From positions 1-54,263 of the forward strand of contig SVMC01000009.1 in the NCBI GenBank assembly GCA_015067585.1: a DNA stretch of 54,263 bases, in the 5' to 3' direction. The DNA comes from Oscillospiraceae bacterium. Lineage in GTDB: Bacteria; Bacillota; Clostridia; Oscillospirales; Oscillospiraceae. The position numbers and the translations under genes were made by a program. Under the pieces are notes generated by a model, which saw only the letters and a list, made by a program, of their open reading frames with translations, did not search any database and was not told the DNA's origin. Shown here piece by piece: positions 16,497 through 26,649 of this stretch (position 1 is the stretch's first letter; the number at the start of each line of letters is the position of its first letter).

Positions 16497-17297
16497 CTAC
16501 ATTTCATCAAATTCCGATCGATTATCTTCCTCCGGCAGCTTTTCAAACTGCACCGTCATCTCCGGCTCCGTGTCCACAAGGCGCAGACAGCGGGAACGGC
16601 ACAGATCCAGCACCGCAAGGAAGGTAGCCACCACCTCGCTGCGGCTGGCACAGCCGGAAAACAGCGCCTTCAATCGGGTGCAGCCTTCCACCACCAATCT
16701 TCGCAACAATTGCGCCGCCTTTTTGGAGACGGAGTAGGGTGCTCGTCCCACCACGCCAACAAAGGCGGAAACCGGCGGCGGCATCCGCCGCTCTGTGCGC
16801 TCCGACATGGTCTGGATGGCACGGATGAGGTCCTGGGGGCTGTGCTGATAGCGATAGGTGCCGTCCGGCACAAAAGGCTCCGGCAGCTTCACAAAGAGGC
16901 ATGTGCCGATCTCGTTTCGCTGCTCCAGCTCCTGCATGGCGCCCCGCAGCTTTTCCTTCTCCCCTGCCCGCTGACGCATTTTAAGGGATTCCACCAGTTC
17001 TGCCATTTCGGACTCTGCCTGAGAGCGCTCTGAGTAGCTCAGAAGCATTTTGGTCTTGATCTGCATCAGGTGGCTTGCCATGATGATAAACTCTGAGGCG
17101 ATCTCCATATCCATTCTTTGCATCTCATCGAGATAGGCAAGATACTGCTCCAAAATAGAGGTGATGGAAATATCAGAGATCTCTATTTTATTCTTACCCA
17201 GCAACAGCAAGATCACATCCAGAGGGCCTTCAAAATCCTCCAAAAGCTCTTCCTTTGTATGGATCACACCGCTGAGGTGATAACGAGGTTCGTTCAT
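16497..17297 (-). CDS. scpA: Segregation and condensation protein A (ScpA)
   Basis: Kleisin subunit of the SMC condensin complex. The 266-aa product has the N-terminal FEGPLDVILLLLGKNKIEISDI motif that contacts the SMC neck, the EFIIMASHLMQIKTKMLL helix, and a C-terminal winged helix ending in a region with FLAVLDLCR. Acidic C-terminal tail. Normal length; preceded by the M50 protease gene and followed by scpB, a usual Firmicute arrangement. Confidence 0.96.
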   Translation of the reverse strand: MNEPRYHLSGVIHTKEELLEDFEGPLDVILLLLGKNKIEISDISITSILEQYLAYLDEMQRMDMEIASEFIIMASHLMQIKTKMLLSYSERSQAESEMAELVESLKMRQRAGEKEKLRGAMQELEQRNEIGTCLFVKLPEPFVPDGTYRYQHSPQDLIRAIQTMSERTERRMPPPVSAFVGVVGRAPYSVSKKAAQLLRRLVVEGCTRLKALFSGCASRSEVVATFLAVLDLCRSRCLRLVDTEPEMTVQFEKLPEEDNRSEFDEM

Positions 17298-17312
17298 CCG
17301 TTGCTTCTGCTC

Positions 17313-18002
17313 CTAAACAAATAATCCCACAAGTGCCACAGCAACAGGCCAGACGAGCTGCAGCACAAAATTACTCACCGCATCAATGGCAATGGTAAGC
17401 ACACCGTCCATCGCGCCAAGCCACACCAGCACGATCAGTAAAATCATGCCGTAGCGCTCATAGCGCATCAGCTTAAAATAGAGGTTTCGGGGCAGGAAGG
17501 CAAACAGCACCTTCGAGCCATCCAGCGGCGAAATGGGGATCAGATTGAACACCGCCAGACCGCAGGAGATGACGGTGGTATAGTAGAAAAACATAAAAAG
17601 ATAGTAAAGCACATCACTGCCTGTGACCATATAAGCAAGCTCTGTCACGGCGCTGAAAAAGCCCATGACAAAGGCCAGCAGGAAGTTGGATGCAGGGCCT
17701 GCCAGAGAGGTGATGACCATGCCCGCCTTGGGATTGCGGAAATTCCGTGCGTCCACAGGCACAGGCTTTGCCCAGCCCACATGGGCCACCGCCAGCATGA
17801 TAAGACCGATGATGTCCACATGACGAAGGGGATTGAGGGTGATGCGGCCCATGCGCTTTGCGGTGGGGTCACCCATCCAGAGCGCGACCAGACCATGGGC
17901 GCTTTCATGGAAGCAGATGCATACCAGCGCCGCAAGGGCAGAGATGCCAAGATACAGCACATTGGTAAAATCAAGCTGCTGCAGCCATTGCGTAAAGCTC
18001 AT
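17313..18002 (-). CDS. Site-2 protease family protein (M50 metallopeptidase)
   Basis: 229-aa polytopic membrane protein. The zinc site is H32-E-S-A-H36 in the first helices and the third ligand is D161 in NLIPISPLDGSK. Five to six hydrophobic helices are predicted. This compact M50 type regularly precedes scpA in Firmicutes, but its substrate is unknown. The ATG follows GGAGGAGG, and a near-consensus promoter lies 30 nt upstream, so this is the first gene of the M50-scpA-scpB-DUF2953-ytfJ-dac-rluB operon. Confidence 0.92.
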   Translation of the reverse strand: MSFTQWLQQLDFTNVLYLGISALAALVCICFHESAHGLVALWMGDPTAKRMGRITLNPLRHVDIIGLIMLAVAHVGWAKPVPVDARNFRNPKAGMVITSLAGPASNFLLAFVMGFFSAVTELAYMVTGSDVLYYLFMFFYYTTVISCGLAVFNLIPISPLDGSKVLFAFLPRNLYFKLMRYERYGMILLIVLVWLGAMDGVLTIAIDAVSNFVLQLVWPVAVALVGLFV

Positions 18003-18031
18003 GGGACACCTCCTCCATCTTAGATTAAGAT

Positions 18032-18060
18032 ATTATACCAAATTCTTTCCAACTTGACAA
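18032..18060 (-). promoter_or_regulatory. Promoter of the M50-scpAB-rluB operon
   Basis: TTGTCA (18055-18060), 17-bp spacer, TATAAT (18032-18037). Confidence 0.82.
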
Positions 18061-18100
18061 GGAAAAAACCATAAACTCCTGCGCTTATCCCAATTTTGGC

Positions 18101-18136
18101 GCAAAAAGGCGCCGTTGCAAATGCACCGGCGCCTTT
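18101..18136 (-). terminator. Terminator of the tig/clp/lon/engB region
   Basis: 10-bp stem AAAGGCGCCG (18105-18114) with its complement (18127-18136), T-run on the minus strand; 150 nt after the engB stop codon. Confidence 0.8.
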
Positions 18137-18178
18137 ACATTATGACGGAAGCAGGTTTGCTTCCGTCATAATGTTTTC
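18137..18178 (+). repeat. Perfect 17-bp stem-loop of unknown role
   Basis: Arms 18137-18153 and 18158-18174 are fully complementary with a GGTT tetraloop; on the plus strand it ends TGTTTTC. It abuts the minus-strand terminator. No plus-strand gene precedes it. Confidence 0.75.
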
Positions 18179-18189
18179 TGATTGAACGC

Positions 18190-18216
18190 GAAAGGGGCTC
18201 CAAGACCGCCCCTTTC
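18190..18216. repeat. Third stem-loop in the engB downstream region
   Basis: Arms GAAAGGGGC (18190-18198) and GCCCCTTTC (18208-18216), 9-nt loop, no T-run. Together with the two preceding hairpins it fills the 284-bp gap between engB and the M50 gene. Confidence 0.65.
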
Positions 18217-18286
18217 ACACTATCCCTGCCAGGAGTGCGCTCTTTTCTTTCACACAACTTCATTTTGAGACACCCCATTTTCCATA

Positions 18287-18871
18287 TTATTCGCAGGCAG
18301 CCAGGATCTCTGCCACCAGCCGCTCCCGGCCTTCGCCCTTTTCTGCGGAGAAGGGAAGCACTAAAACTTCCTCCGGAAGGGCAAGGGTCTGACGGATCAG
18401 GGCCATGTTCGGTTCGATCTCGCTTTTCTTGAGCTTGTCCAGCTTATTCGCCACCACAAGGAAGCGGCAGCCGGAGGCCTTGAACCAGTTGGCCATGATG
18501 ACATCGTTCTCCGTGGGCTTGTGGCGGGCATCCACGATCATAATACCAAGGGTAATGAGGCCATCCTCAGCAAAATAGCGCTCCATCAGCTTGGCCCAGC
18601 GCTCTTTTTCACTCTTGGGCACCTTGGCATAGCCGTAGCCCGGAAGGTCCACGAGGTAGGCCTTCTCATCGATGAGAAAATAGTTGATGTGGACGGTCTT
18701 TCCCGGGGATTCTCCCACGCGGGCAAAATTTTTCCGCTGCAGGATCCGGTTGATCACCGAGCTTTTGCCCACATTGGACTTGCCGGAAAACACGATCTGG
18801 GGCAGACCGTCCCGCTTGAAATCGGCAGGTCTTGCCGCCGATAGAATAAACTGTACATTGTGAAGATTCAT
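18287..18871 (-). CDS. engB: Ribosome biogenesis GTP-binding protein EngB (YsxC)
   Basis: Essential GTPase of late 50S ribosome assembly. The 194-aa product starts MNLHNVQFILSAARPADFK and carries G1 GKSNVGKSS, the G3 region DLPGYGYA, and G4 NKLDKLKKSE. ATG 18871 is preceded by GAGGTGG at good distance, whereas the longer frame runs into lon. It is the last gene of the protease cluster, 9 nt after lon. Confidence 0.96.
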   Translation of the reverse strand: MNLHNVQFILSAARPADFKRDGLPQIVFSGKSNVGKSSVINRILQRKNFARVGESPGKTVHINYFLIDEKAYLVDLPGYGYAKVPKSEKERWAKLMERYFAEDGLITLGIMIVDARHKPTENDVIMANWFKASGCRFLVVANKLDKLKKSEIEPNMALIRQTLALPEEVLVLPFSAEKGEGRERLVAEILAACE

Positions 18872-18879
18872 GGTCCACC

Positions 18880-21300
18880 TCACTGTCTGATGCCGCGCTG
18901 GGGCTTCTTGGGCGCCTCCTTGATGGCAATGGAAAGGCAATCCGTATTGCCGGAGGCCACTTCCTTGGCGTCATTCAGCCGCAGCTCCAGTGCCGCCTGC
19001 AGGACGCTGTCCACATGATCCACCGGGATAAAGTTCAGCGCTCTTCGTACCGTCTGGTCGATCTCTTCCAGATCCTTCTCATTGTCCCTGGGAATGATGA
19101 CGGTGTGAATGCCGTGGCGCAGGGCCGCCATGGTCTTCTCCCGCAGACCGCCGATGGGCAGCACCCGACCGCGAATGGAAATTTCGCCGGTCATGGCAAT
19201 GTCCCGCCGTACAGGAAGACCCGTCAGCGCAGACACCATGGCGGTACAAACGGTGATGCCGGCAGAGGGACCATCCTTCGGCACAGCTCCTTCCGGGAAA
19301 TGCACATGGATGTCCTTGGTCTTATAGAAGTCGGGGGCAATGTGAAGCTGCTCCGCTCTGGAGCGGATATAGCTCATGGCAGCCTGTGCGGATTCCTTCA
19401 TCACATCGCCAAGGTTGCCGGTGAGCTCCAGCTTGCCGCTGCCTTCCATCACATTGACCTCTACCTCAAGGGTCTCTCCGCCCACGGAGGTCCACGCCAG
19501 ACCCGTCACCAGACCGATGCTGTCACAGCTGGGCAGCTTATCTGGCAGGAATTTTCTCGGGCCTAAGAATTCTTCGATGTTCTTTCCGGAAACACTCAGG
19601 CGCTTGGGCGCTTCCTCCCCCGCTAACTGCATGGCAGCCTTGCGGCAGACCTTACCCAGTTCCCGCTCCAAATTTCTCACGCCGGATTCCCGGGTGTAGC
19701 ACACGATGGCCTCACGGATGGCCTCATCCGTCATGCGAAGCTGGGTGCGCTTCACACCGTGGCGCTTGAGCTGCTTGGGCAGCAGATGCTGCTTTGCGAT
19801 CATCAGCTTTTCTTCATCCGTATAGGAGCCAAGCTCGATGACCTCCATGCGGTCAAGCAGGGCTCTGGGAATGGTATCCAAGGTATTGGCCGTGGTGATG
19901 AACATACACTGGGAAAGATCGAAGGGCAGTTCCAGATAATGATCCCGGAAGGTGGCATTCTGCTCCGCGTCCAGCACTTCCAAAAGGGCAGCGGAGGGGT
20001 CACCACGGTAGTCGGCGCCCATTTTATCGATCTCGTCCAGCAAAAGCAATGGGTTTTTCGTGCCTGCCTGCTGGATACCTGCCATGATGCGGCCGGGCAT
20101 GGCGCCGATATAGGTCTTGCGGTGGCCGCGGATATCCGCTTCATCATGCACACCGCCCAGGGCGATGCGGCTGAGCTTACGGTTCAGGCAGCGGGCAATG
20201 GAGAAGGCCACGGAGGTTTTGCCCACACCCGGAGGACCAACCAAGCAGATGATCTGCCCGGCATAATCCGGCTTCAGCTTCTTGACTGCCAAAAATTCCA
20301 GAATGCGTTCCTTCACCTTTTCAAGGCCAAAGTGGTCGGCATCCAAGATCTTTCTGGCCTTTTCAATATCTACGGTTTCCTTCGTGGTCTTGTTCCAGGG
20401 CAGCTCCAGACAGGTATCGAGATAATTGCGGATCAGTGCCGCCTCGGAAGAGCCGGAGGGCTGCTTTTCCAGCCTCCCTACTTCCTTCAGGAGTTTTTCC
20501 TCGGATTCCTGCGGCAGTTTGAGGGCGCGGATCTTCCGCTCATAGGCGGCGAATTCCTCTTCCTCGTCATCCCCCAGCTCGCTGCGGATGACCTTCATCT
20601 GCTCCCGCAGATAATAGTCCCGCTGACCCTTATTGATGGCATCCTGCACCTTCTCATTCAGATCGTCCTCGATGCGAAGAATCTGCAGCTCATGGGCCAG
20701 CAGACGGTTGGCGATCTCCAGCCGCTTCACTGGATGCAGGGTCTTGAGTACCTTCATTTTCTCGGCATAGCCAAAGGTGGCATTCTGACCGATGTGGTCA
20801 GCCAAAGCACCGGGATCGCCGCTGGTGAACAGGGCGATCAGATTCTCCTGCGGGGGCTTCTGGGTCAGCATCAAAAGCTCATCATAAAGCTGGAAGCTCT
20901 GACGGCGCAGAGCCTCGATGCGGTTTTCCATGCCGTTTACTTCAGGCTCCATCACGGTCTGCACACGGCCAAAGAGGCACTGCTCTCCCGCTTCCAGCTC
21001 CTGAAGCTCTGCACGCTCAATGCCCTCCACCAAGATACGCATGGTATCCCCGGGCATTTTGAGGATCTGCTTGATACGGACGATGGTGCCCATGTCGTAC
21101 AGGTCCCGTTTTCCGGGATCATCCACAAGAATATCCCGCTGGGTCACCAGGAACATCCGCTGATCCATGCTCATGGCCTTATGCACCGCAGCCACGGACT
21201 TCTCCCGGCCCACATCAAAGTGCATCATCATATGGGGAAATACCGTCAGGCCGCGAAGGGGAAGAACCGGCAGCCGTTCGGAAACAAACATTTCATTCAT
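18880..21300 (-). CDS. lon: ATP-dependent protease Lon (LonA)
   Basis: Cytosolic AAA+ serine protease that degrades misfolded and regulatory proteins. The 806-aa chain has the N-terminal substrate domain ([15 protein letters not shown]), the AAA+ module with P-loop GPPGVGKTS and sensor regions, and the protease domain with the Ser-Lys dyad S679 (PKDGPSAG) and K722 (GGLREKT). ATG 21300 follows AAAGGAG. It has its own promoter at 21331-21359 and is separated from clpX by a terminator, so its transcription can be independent. Confidence 0.97.
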   Translation of the reverse strand: MNEMFVSERLPVLPLRGLTVFPHMMMHFDVGREKSVAAVHKAMSMDQRMFLVTQRDILVDDPGKRDLYDMGTIVRIKQILKMPGDTMRILVEGIERAELQELEAGEQCLFGRVQTVMEPEVNGMENRIEALRRQSFQLYDELLMLTQKPPQENLIALFTSGDPGALADHIGQNATFGYAEKMKVLKTLHPVKRLEIANRLLAHELQILRIEDDLNEKVQDAINKGQRDYYLREQMKVIRSELGDDEEEEFAAYERKIRALKLPQESEEKLLKEVGRLEKQPSGSSEAALIRNYLDTCLELPWNKTTKETVDIEKARKILDADHFGLEKVKERILEFLAVKKLKPDYAGQIICLVGPPGVGKTSVAFSIARCLNRKLSRIALGGVHDEADIRGHRKTYIGAMPGRIMAGIQQAGTKNPLLLLDEIDKMGADYRGDPSAALLEVLDAEQNATFRDHYLELPFDLSQCMFITTANTLDTIPRALLDRMEVIELGSYTDEEKLMIAKQHLLPKQLKRHGVKRTQLRMTDEAIREAIVCYTRESGVRNLERELGKVCRKAAMQLAGEEAPKRLSVSGKNIEEFLGPRKFLPDKLPSCDSIGLVTGLAWTSVGGETLEVEVNVMEGSGKLELTGNLGDVMKESAQAAMSYIRSRAEQLHIAPDFYKTKDIHVHFPEGAVPKDGPSAGITVCTAMVSALTGLPVRRDIAMTGEISIRGRVLPIGGLREKTMAALRHGIHTVIIPRDNEKDLEEIDQTVRRALNFIPVDHVDSVLQAALELRLNDAKEVASGNTDCLSIAIKEAPKKPQRGIRQ

Positions 21301-21330
21301 GGGCGCTCTCCTTTCAAAAAGTTTTGTAAT

Positions 21331-21359
21331 AGCATATCATAAAATGTCCACCACTGCAA
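21331..21359 (-). promoter_or_regulatory. Promoter of lon-engB
   Basis: TTGCAG (21354-21359), 17-bp spacer, TATGCT (21331-21336). No CIRCE or CtsR-type repeat was seen nearby. Confidence 0.6.
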
Positions 21360-21374
21360 GTGGCGGAACATGGC

Positions 21375-21406
21375 AACAAAAGGGCGGGATGTCCCGCCCT
21401 TTTGTT
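21375..21406 (-). terminator. Terminator after clpX
   Basis: Perfect 15-bp inverted repeat (21375-21389 with 21392-21406), the minus-strand 3' arm ending CCCTTTTGTT. Confidence 0.85.
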
Positions 21407-21465
21407 GATAATCACAGGATTTCTCCCATGTATGGTATGCTTATTTTCTGCGATGTTGCCGCATT

Positions 21466-22731
21466 TTATGCGCCGGGGGCATTCAGCGCCCGGGGCGTTT
21501 CGGATCTTTCGATGCAGGGTGTCTTGCCGTCCAGCACACTGCTTTCCGTCATAGTCACACGGCGGATGGTGGGATCGGAGGGGATCTCATACATGACAGG
21601 GATCATCAGAGATTCCAGCACCGCACGAAGACCTCTGGCGCCGATCTGGCGGTCGATGGCCTTCTGCGCCACGGCTTCCAGAGCCGCAGGCTCAAACTCC
21701 AGCTCCACATTGTCATATTCCAGCATTTTCTTATACTGCTTGCAAAGGGCATTCTTGGGTTCGGTGAGGATGCGCACCAGGTCTTCCTTCTTGAGGCTTT
21801 CGAGGCTGGTGATCACCGGCAGACGGCCCACCAGTTCGGGAATGATGCCGAACTTCAGAAGGTCATGGGGCTGCACCTGACGGAACAGCTTACCCACATC
21901 CCGCTCCCGCTTGCTCTCAATCTCGCTGCCAAAACCGATGGCGCTGCGGTCGGTTCTGGCCTCAATGATCTTATCAAGGCCGTCAAAGGCGCCGCCGCAG
22001 ATGAAGAGGATCCTGGAGGTATCGATCTGGATGAACTCCTGCTGGGGATGCTTTCGTCCGCCCTGGGGAGGCACATTGGCAACGGTGCCTTCCAGAATCT
22101 TCAGCAGGGCCTGCTGCACACCTTCGCCGGAAACATCACGGGTGATGGAGGTGTTCTCGCTCTTGCGGGCGATCTTATCCATCTCATCGATGTAGATGAT
22201 GCCCCGCTCTGCCAGCTCCACATCAAAGTCCGCTGCCTGCAGCAGACGCAGGAGGATATTCTCTACATCCTCGCCCACATAGCCGGCTTCCGTCAGGGTG
22301 GTGGCGTCAGCAATGGCAAAGGGCACATCGAGGATCTTTGCCAGAGTCTGGGCAAAGAGGGTCTTACCGGAGCCGGTGGGGCCGATGAGCAGGATGTTGC
22401 TCTTCTGCAGCTCCACATCGGAATCGTCTCCGAAGTAAATGCGCTTATAGTGGTTATACACCGCCACAGCCAGGGCGATCTTCGCCTCGGTCTGGCCGAT
22501 GATATAACCGTCCATATACTGCTTGATCTCCTTGGGCGTGGGCAGCTTATCGGGCTGCGTCAGCTCGGAAGGCTCCATCTCGTACATATCCTCCCGCAGA
22601 AGGGTGGTACAAAGCTCCACACACTCATTGCAGATATAAACATTGTTGGGGCCGGACATAATGCGGCGCACCTGCTCCGGACGCTTTCCGCAAAACGAGC
22701 AGCGCACACTGCGATCGTCATTTTTTGCCAA
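21466..22731 (-). CDS. clpX: ATP-dependent Clp protease ATP-binding subunit ClpX
   Basis: AAA+ unfoldase that feeds substrates to ClpP. The 421-aa product has the N-terminal zinc-binding domain (C11, C14, C34, C37), P-loop GPTGSGKT (117-124), the [11 protein letters not shown] Walker B and the IGF loop (SAIGFGSEI) that docks to ClpP. It starts 20 nt after clpP on the same strand. Confidence 0.97.
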   Translation of the reverse strand: MAKNDDRSVRCSFCGKRPEQVRRIMSGPNNVYICNECVELCTTLLREDMYEMEPSELTQPDKLPTPKEIKQYMDGYIIGQTEAKIALAVAVYNHYKRIYFGDDSDVELQKSNILLIGPTGSGKTLFAQTLAKILDVPFAIADATTLTEAGYVGEDVENILLRLLQAADFDVELAERGIIYIDEMDKIARKSENTSITRDVSGEGVQQALLKILEGTVANVPPQGGRKHPQQEFIQIDTSRILFICGGAFDGLDKIIEARTDRSAIGFGSEIESKRERDVGKLFRQVQPHDLLKFGIIPELVGRLPVITSLESLKKEDLVRILTEPKNALCKQYKKMLEYDNVELEFEPAALEAVAQKAIDRQIGARGLRAVLESLMIPVMYEIPSDPTIRRVTMTESSVLDGKTPCIERSETPRALNAPGA

Positions 22732-22751
22732 AACTGTCCACTCCTTCTGTC

Positions 22752-23333
22752 TTATCTGTGATAGATGACCTTGTCAACCAGACCGTATTCCTTTGCCTGC
22801 TCGGCGGTCATAAAATTGTCACGCTCGCAGTCACGGCGCACCGTCTCAAAGTCCTTGCCGGTGTTGTCCGCAAGGATCTGGGTGAGGCGCTTCTTCATGG
22901 CGATGATGTGCTCGGCATGGATCTCAATGTCCGTTGCCTGACCCTGGGCACCGCCGGAGGGCTGATGGATCATGACCTCTGCGTTGGGCAGAGCAATGCG
23001 CTTGCCCTTGGTGCCGCTGGACAGCAGGAATGCGCCCATGGAAGCGGCAAGACCGATGCAGATGGTGGAAACATCGCACTTGATATACTGCATGGTATCA
23101 TAGATCGCAAGACCCGCGGTGACACTGCCGCCGGGGCTGTTGATGTAAAACTGGATATCCTTATCCGGGTCCTGTGCCTCAAGATAGAGCATCTGGGCCA
23201 CCACCAGAGAGGCGGTGACATCGTTGACATCCTCAGAGAGGAAAATAATACGGTCATTCAGCAGGCGGGAGAAAATATCATAGCTGCGCTCGCCGCGGCT
23301 GGTCTGCTCAACAACATAGGGTACTAAACTCAT
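22752..23333 (-). CDS. clpP: ATP-dependent Clp protease proteolytic subunit ClpP
   Basis: Serine peptidase forming the barrel of ClpXP. The 193-aa product has the catalytic triad S98 (GLAASMGAF), H123 ([11 protein letters not shown]) and D172. Normal length, start supported by AAAGGAG upstream. It lies between tig and clpX as in most bacteria. Confidence 0.97.
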   Translation of the reverse strand: MSLVPYVVEQTSRGERSYDIFSRLLNDRIIFLSEDVNDVTASLVVAQMLYLEAQDPDKDIQFYINSPGGSVTAGLAIYDTMQYIKCDVSTICIGLAASMGAFLLSSGTKGKRIALPNAEVMIHQPSGGAQGQATDIEIHAEHIIAMKKRLTQILADNTGKDFETVRRDCERDNFMTAEQAKEYGLVDKVIYHR

Positions 23334-23470
23334 AACGGAATCTCCTTTCGTTGGTATAATATTCTAACCGAAATGGAAGGAAATTATGCACTAAGGAGGA
23401 AAATGTCTCCATCTTTTGAACATTGCGGCCACCCTACCAACACCGGCGGCGCAATTTCCTTGAAAACATA

Positions 23471-23500
23471 CAAAAGGAAGACCTTCGGACTTCCTTTTGC
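23471..23500 (-). terminator. Weak terminator after tig
   Basis: 10-bp stem CAAAAGGAAG (minus strand) with its complement, T-rich but without a clean T-run; some read-through into clpP is likely. Confidence 0.6.
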
Positions 23501-23534
23501 TGTATTTTTCGGCAGAGCCGTACTTTTTGTACGA

Positions 23535-24833
23535 TTATTCGGCGGCAGCTTCCTCTTCGGCCTTGGGAGCCACTGCAACTGCGCTGTCGGCGATCAGGTT
23601 GCCGGCCTTGCGGGCCAGAACATCGGTCTTGACATCTTCTGCGCCCATGCGCTCCTTGATCTCGGCCACTTCCAGACCGTAGACACCGGCCATGCGCTCG
23701 TATTCAGCCTCGATCTCTTCTTCGGTGACTTCGATGGCTTCCACTTCAGCGATCTTAGCCAGCATGACCTGCACCTGAACCTGACGCAGGGCATTGGGAC
23801 GCATGGCAGCGCGCATCTGAGCTTCGCCGCCGAAGATCTGGGTGTACTGTTCCATGGTCATGCCGCTCATCTGCAGCTGATATGCGGTCTGGCGCATCTG
23901 ATAATCCAGCTCTTCATCCACCATGCAGTCGGGGATGTCGGCGGTCATGTTGGATACTGCCATTTCCAGAGCAGCGGACTTGAAGGAGGAAGCGATGGAT
24001 TCGCTCTTTTCCTTGGTGAAGCGATCACGGATGTCGGCACGCAGCTCGTCCATGGTCTCGAATTCGGAAACGTCCTTTACGAATTCGTCATCCAGCTCGG
24101 GGCGGATCTCTTCCTTGACCGCATTGAGCTTGATGTGGAATACGGCGGGCTTGCCTGCCATGTCTTCCTTATAGTTTTCGGGGAAGGTGACATCGATGTC
24201 ACGCTCTTCGCCGATGTTCATGCCAACGACCTGCTCCTCAAAGCCGGGGATGAACTGACCGCCGCCCAGCTTGAGATCAAAAGCTTCGCCCTTGCCGCCT
24301 TCGAAGGCGATACCGTCCATGAAGCCTTCAAAGTCGATGTTGGCAGTGTCACCCATGCGGGCTTCACGCTCCACGCTTTCCATGCGGGAGACATCCTGCG
24401 CCATGCGGTCGATCTCCTTGTCGATCTCGTCTTCGGAAACTTCAGCTTCTGCCTTGGGAACTTCCAGACCCTTGTACTGGCCCAGAGTGACCTCGGGATA
24501 GGTGGGAACATCCAGAGTCAGAACCAGAGCGCCTTCTTCTGCCTTGTCCATCTTGGTGATGGTGGGCATACCAACGACCTTCAGGCCGCTTTCGGTCAGA
24601 CAATCAAAAATCTTGGGGAATACTTCGTTGATCGCATCTTCCAGAAATACATCTGCGCCGTACATGGCTTCGACCATCTTTCTGGGGGCACGGCCTCTGC
24701 GGAAGCCGGGCAGCATGATGTCCTTCTTAGCCTTGTTGTAGGCAACTGCCTTGCCGCCTTCGATGGTGGCGTTGCTGAGCTCCAGCTCTACGACAGCCTT
24801 GGAGCCTTCCTTGGTGGTGTTGAGAATTTTCAT
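23535..24833 (-). CDS. tig: Trigger factor
   Basis: Ribosome-associated chaperone and peptidyl-prolyl isomerase that meets nascent chains at the exit tunnel. The 432-aa product has the ribosome-binding signature GFRRGRAPRKMVE in the N-terminal domain, an FKBP-type middle domain (RMGDTANIDFEGFMDGIAFEGG), and the helical C-terminal arms. The ATG at 24833 (MKILNTTKEG) has TAGGAGG upstream; the longer frame does not. First gene of the tig-clpP-clpX-lon-engB cluster. Confidence 0.97.
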   Translation of the reverse strand: MKILNTTKEGSKAVVELELSNATIEGGKAVAYNKAKKDIMLPGFRRGRAPRKMVEAMYGADVFLEDAINEVFPKIFDCLTESGLKVVGMPTITKMDKAEEGALVLTLDVPTYPEVTLGQYKGLEVPKAEAEVSEDEIDKEIDRMAQDVSRMESVEREARMGDTANIDFEGFMDGIAFEGGKGEAFDLKLGGGQFIPGFEEQVVGMNIGEERDIDVTFPENYKEDMAGKPAVFHIKLNAVKEEIRPELDDEFVKDVSEFETMDELRADIRDRFTKEKSESIASSFKSAALEMAVSNMTADIPDCMVDEELDYQMRQTAYQLQMSGMTMEQYTQIFGGEAQMRAAMRPNALRQVQVQVMLAKIAEVEAIEVTEEEIEAEYERMAGVYGLEVAEIKERMGAEDVKTDVLARKAGNLIADSAVAVAPKAEEEAAAE

Positions 24834-24901
24834 ATCTGTTCCTCCTACATATGGTGCGATCAAAAAAGACCGTTAATTAACTTGATAAATCAATCCGTCC
24901 T

Positions 24902-24930
24902 ATTCTATCAGATAATGGACAGAATTTCCA
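24902..24930 (-). promoter_or_regulatory. Promoter of tig
   Basis: TGGAAA (24925-24930), 17-bp spacer, TAGAAT (24902-24907). Confidence 0.6.
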
Positions 24931-24956
24931 CCTTTTTTACAAATATTTCTAAAAAA

Positions 24957-25646
24957 TTATTCCAGAACTTTTACCGGCTCAAAACCGATATAATCTGCCG
25001 CCACAAGCTGGAAATGGGTACCGTCGATGGCCCCTTCCACCGCAAGCTTATGGCTTTCGCTGTGAAGATGCCCGTAATAGCAGGCGCCCACCCGATACTG
25101 CTTGAGAAGCTCTAAGATCTCCGGGCAGGTATAGCCCCGGTATCTGGGGGGATAGTGGAGAAAGCACAGCTTGGGCAGGTCTCCCGCTGCTTTCAGAGAG
25201 GTTTCCAGACGGATCAGCTCCCGACGGAAGACTTTCTCATCATGGGTGCCCTGCTTGTCCTCCTCATAGAACCAGCCACGGGTACCGCACAGGGCAAAGC
25301 CGCCGTACTCGTAGCAGTTATTATTGAGGATGTACATATTCTCCCAGCCGTTTTCTTCACAGAAACGGTAGAATTTTGCCGCCGTGGACCACCAGTAGTC
25401 ATGATTGCCCTTGAGAATGATCTTTCTGCCGGGAATGGCTGCCACAAAGGCAAAATCTTCTCTTGACTGGTTCAGGTCAAGGCCCCAGCACACATCCCCA
25501 AGGATCACGGTGGTGTCCTCCGGGCGAATTTTCGCGATTCCTTCTTTCAGCTTATCCACATAGCCATGCCATGCGCCGCCGAATACATCCATAGGCTTAT
25601 CCACACCGAAGGAAAGGTGCAGATCGCCGATTGCATACAGTGCCAT
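24957..25646 (-). CDS. Metallophosphoesterase (calcineurin-like)
   Basis: 229-aa cytosolic phosphoesterase with the two-metal motifs in order: GDLHLS, GDVCWG, GNHDYWW, a His in HYPP and GHLHS. No signal peptide. The ATG at 25646 is preceded by GGAG 9 nt upstream. It is the last gene of the rplS-lepB-rbgA-rnhB-yraN neighbourhood, 45 nt after yraN. Substrate unknown. Confidence 0.88.
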   Translation of the reverse strand: MALYAIGDLHLSFGVDKPMDVFGGAWHGYVDKLKEGIAKIRPEDTTVILGDVCWGLDLNQSREDFAFVAAIPGRKIILKGNHDYWWSTAAKFYRFCEENGWENMYILNNNCYEYGGFALCGTRGWFYEEDKQGTHDEKVFRRELIRLETSLKAAGDLPKLCFLHYPPRYRGYTCPEILELLKQYRVGACYYGHLHSESHKLAVEGAIDGTHFQLVAADYIGFEPVKVLE

Positions 25647-25691
25647 TTCAAACAACTCCAAAAATTGCTTGTTGATTGGTGCGTTGCCCTG

Positions 25692-26048
25692 TCAAAAGGC
25701 ATCCTTAAGATGCACGATCCGGGGTTTTCCCTCCCCTTCCGGGGCATAGACCTCGATCACATCAAAGCGGGGCTGCAAAGGGGTGGGATTATTTTCCAGC
25801 CAGATCTGGGCGGATGTCCGCACCCGGGCCTGCTTTCGCTCCGTCACAAACTCTCTGGCCTGTGCAAAGCGGTCATCCTGCCGGGTCTTGACCTCCACAA
25901 ACACGATATATCGAAGGCTCTTTACGATCAGGTCGATCTCGCCGAAGCGGGTGTGATAATTGCAGGCAAGGAGCTGATAGCGCCTGCGGCGCAGATATTC
26001 CGCCGCCACAGCCTCACCCCAATGGCCGGACAGCTTAGCCTTCGCCAT
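25692..26048 (-). CDS. yraN: YraN family protein (UPF0102, endonuclease-like fold)
   Basis: 118-aa small protein with the PD-(D/E)XK-like core typical of UPF0102: [31 protein letters not shown], then VFVEVKTRQ. The function of the family is unresolved. It overlaps rnhB by 14 nt, the common arrangement. Confidence 0.92.
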   Translation of the reverse strand: MAKAKLSGHWGEAVAAEYLRRRRYQLLACNYHTRFGEIDLIVKSLRYIVFVEVKTRQDDRFAQAREFVTERKQARVRTSAQIWLENNPTPLQPRFDVIEVYAPEGEGKPRIVHLKDAF

Positions 26049-26649
26049 AGAATTTCTTCAGGAAAGTCATCCGGTGGATGGGACAGGGGCCATGCTCCCG
26101 CAGGGCCTCATAATGCCGCTTGGTGCCGTAGCCTTTATGTACGGCGAAGCCGTACAGGGGGTACTGCTCGTCGTATTCCTTCATCACCCGATCCCTCGTC
26201 ACCTTGGCAAGCACAGAGGCCGCCGCAATGTTGGCGCTCAAGCTGTCGCCCTTGATGACGGTGCGGGAGGGAACGCCGAAGTCGCTGTCCCGGTTGCCGT
26301 CGATGAGGGCCAGATCCGGCTGCGTGGAAAGCTGGGCAATGGCCCGGCGCATGGCAAGGAAGGTGGCCTGCAGAATGTTGATCTCATCCACTTCCTTTTC
26401 GTCGGCGCAGCCGATGCCATAGGCGATGGCTTTTTCCTTGATCTCGTCAAATAAGGCTTCTCTGCGCTTTTCCGTGAGCTTCTTGGAATCGTTCAGGCCC
26501 TCGATCACAAGGCCCCGGGGCAGGATCACCGCCGCGGCATACACAGGGCCTGCCAAAGGGCCACGGCCTGCTTCGTCCACACCGCAGATCAGCACCGTTT
26601 CCTCATATTCGCGTTCAATGGCCCAAAGGTCAATCATCTGCTCTGTCAT
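26035..26649 (-). CDS. rnhB: Ribonuclease HII
   Basis: Removes ribonucleotides from DNA and RNA in RNA-DNA hybrids. The 204-aa product carries the catalytic [15 protein letters not shown] block, ALIDGN and the VAKVTRD region. ATG 26649 follows AAGGAG and lies inside the 3' end of rbgA (20-nt overlap), indicating coupling. Confidence 0.95.
   Translation of the reverse strand: MTEQMIDLWAIEREYEETVLICGVDEAGRGPLAGPVYAAAVILPRGLVIEGLNDSKKLTEKRREALFDEIKEKAIAYGIGCADEKEVDEINILQATFLAMRRAIAQLSTQPDLALIDGNRDSDFGVPSRTVIKGDSLSANIAAASVLAKVTRDRVMKEYDEQYPLYGFAVHKGYGTKRHYEALREHGPCPIHRMTFLKKFYGEG

Noticed and set aside
18003-18286. CRISPR or tandem array in the hairpin-rich gap
   Set aside because: The three hairpins differ in sequence and spacing; no direct repeats with spacers. 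No CRISPR array was seen anywhere in the window.
23403-25115. Plus-strand frame with AAGGAGG before ATG, antisense to tig
   Set aside because: The ribosome binding site is good, but the frame runs through the tig terminator and then mirrors tig codons; the product looks like a shadow translation with no recognisable domain.
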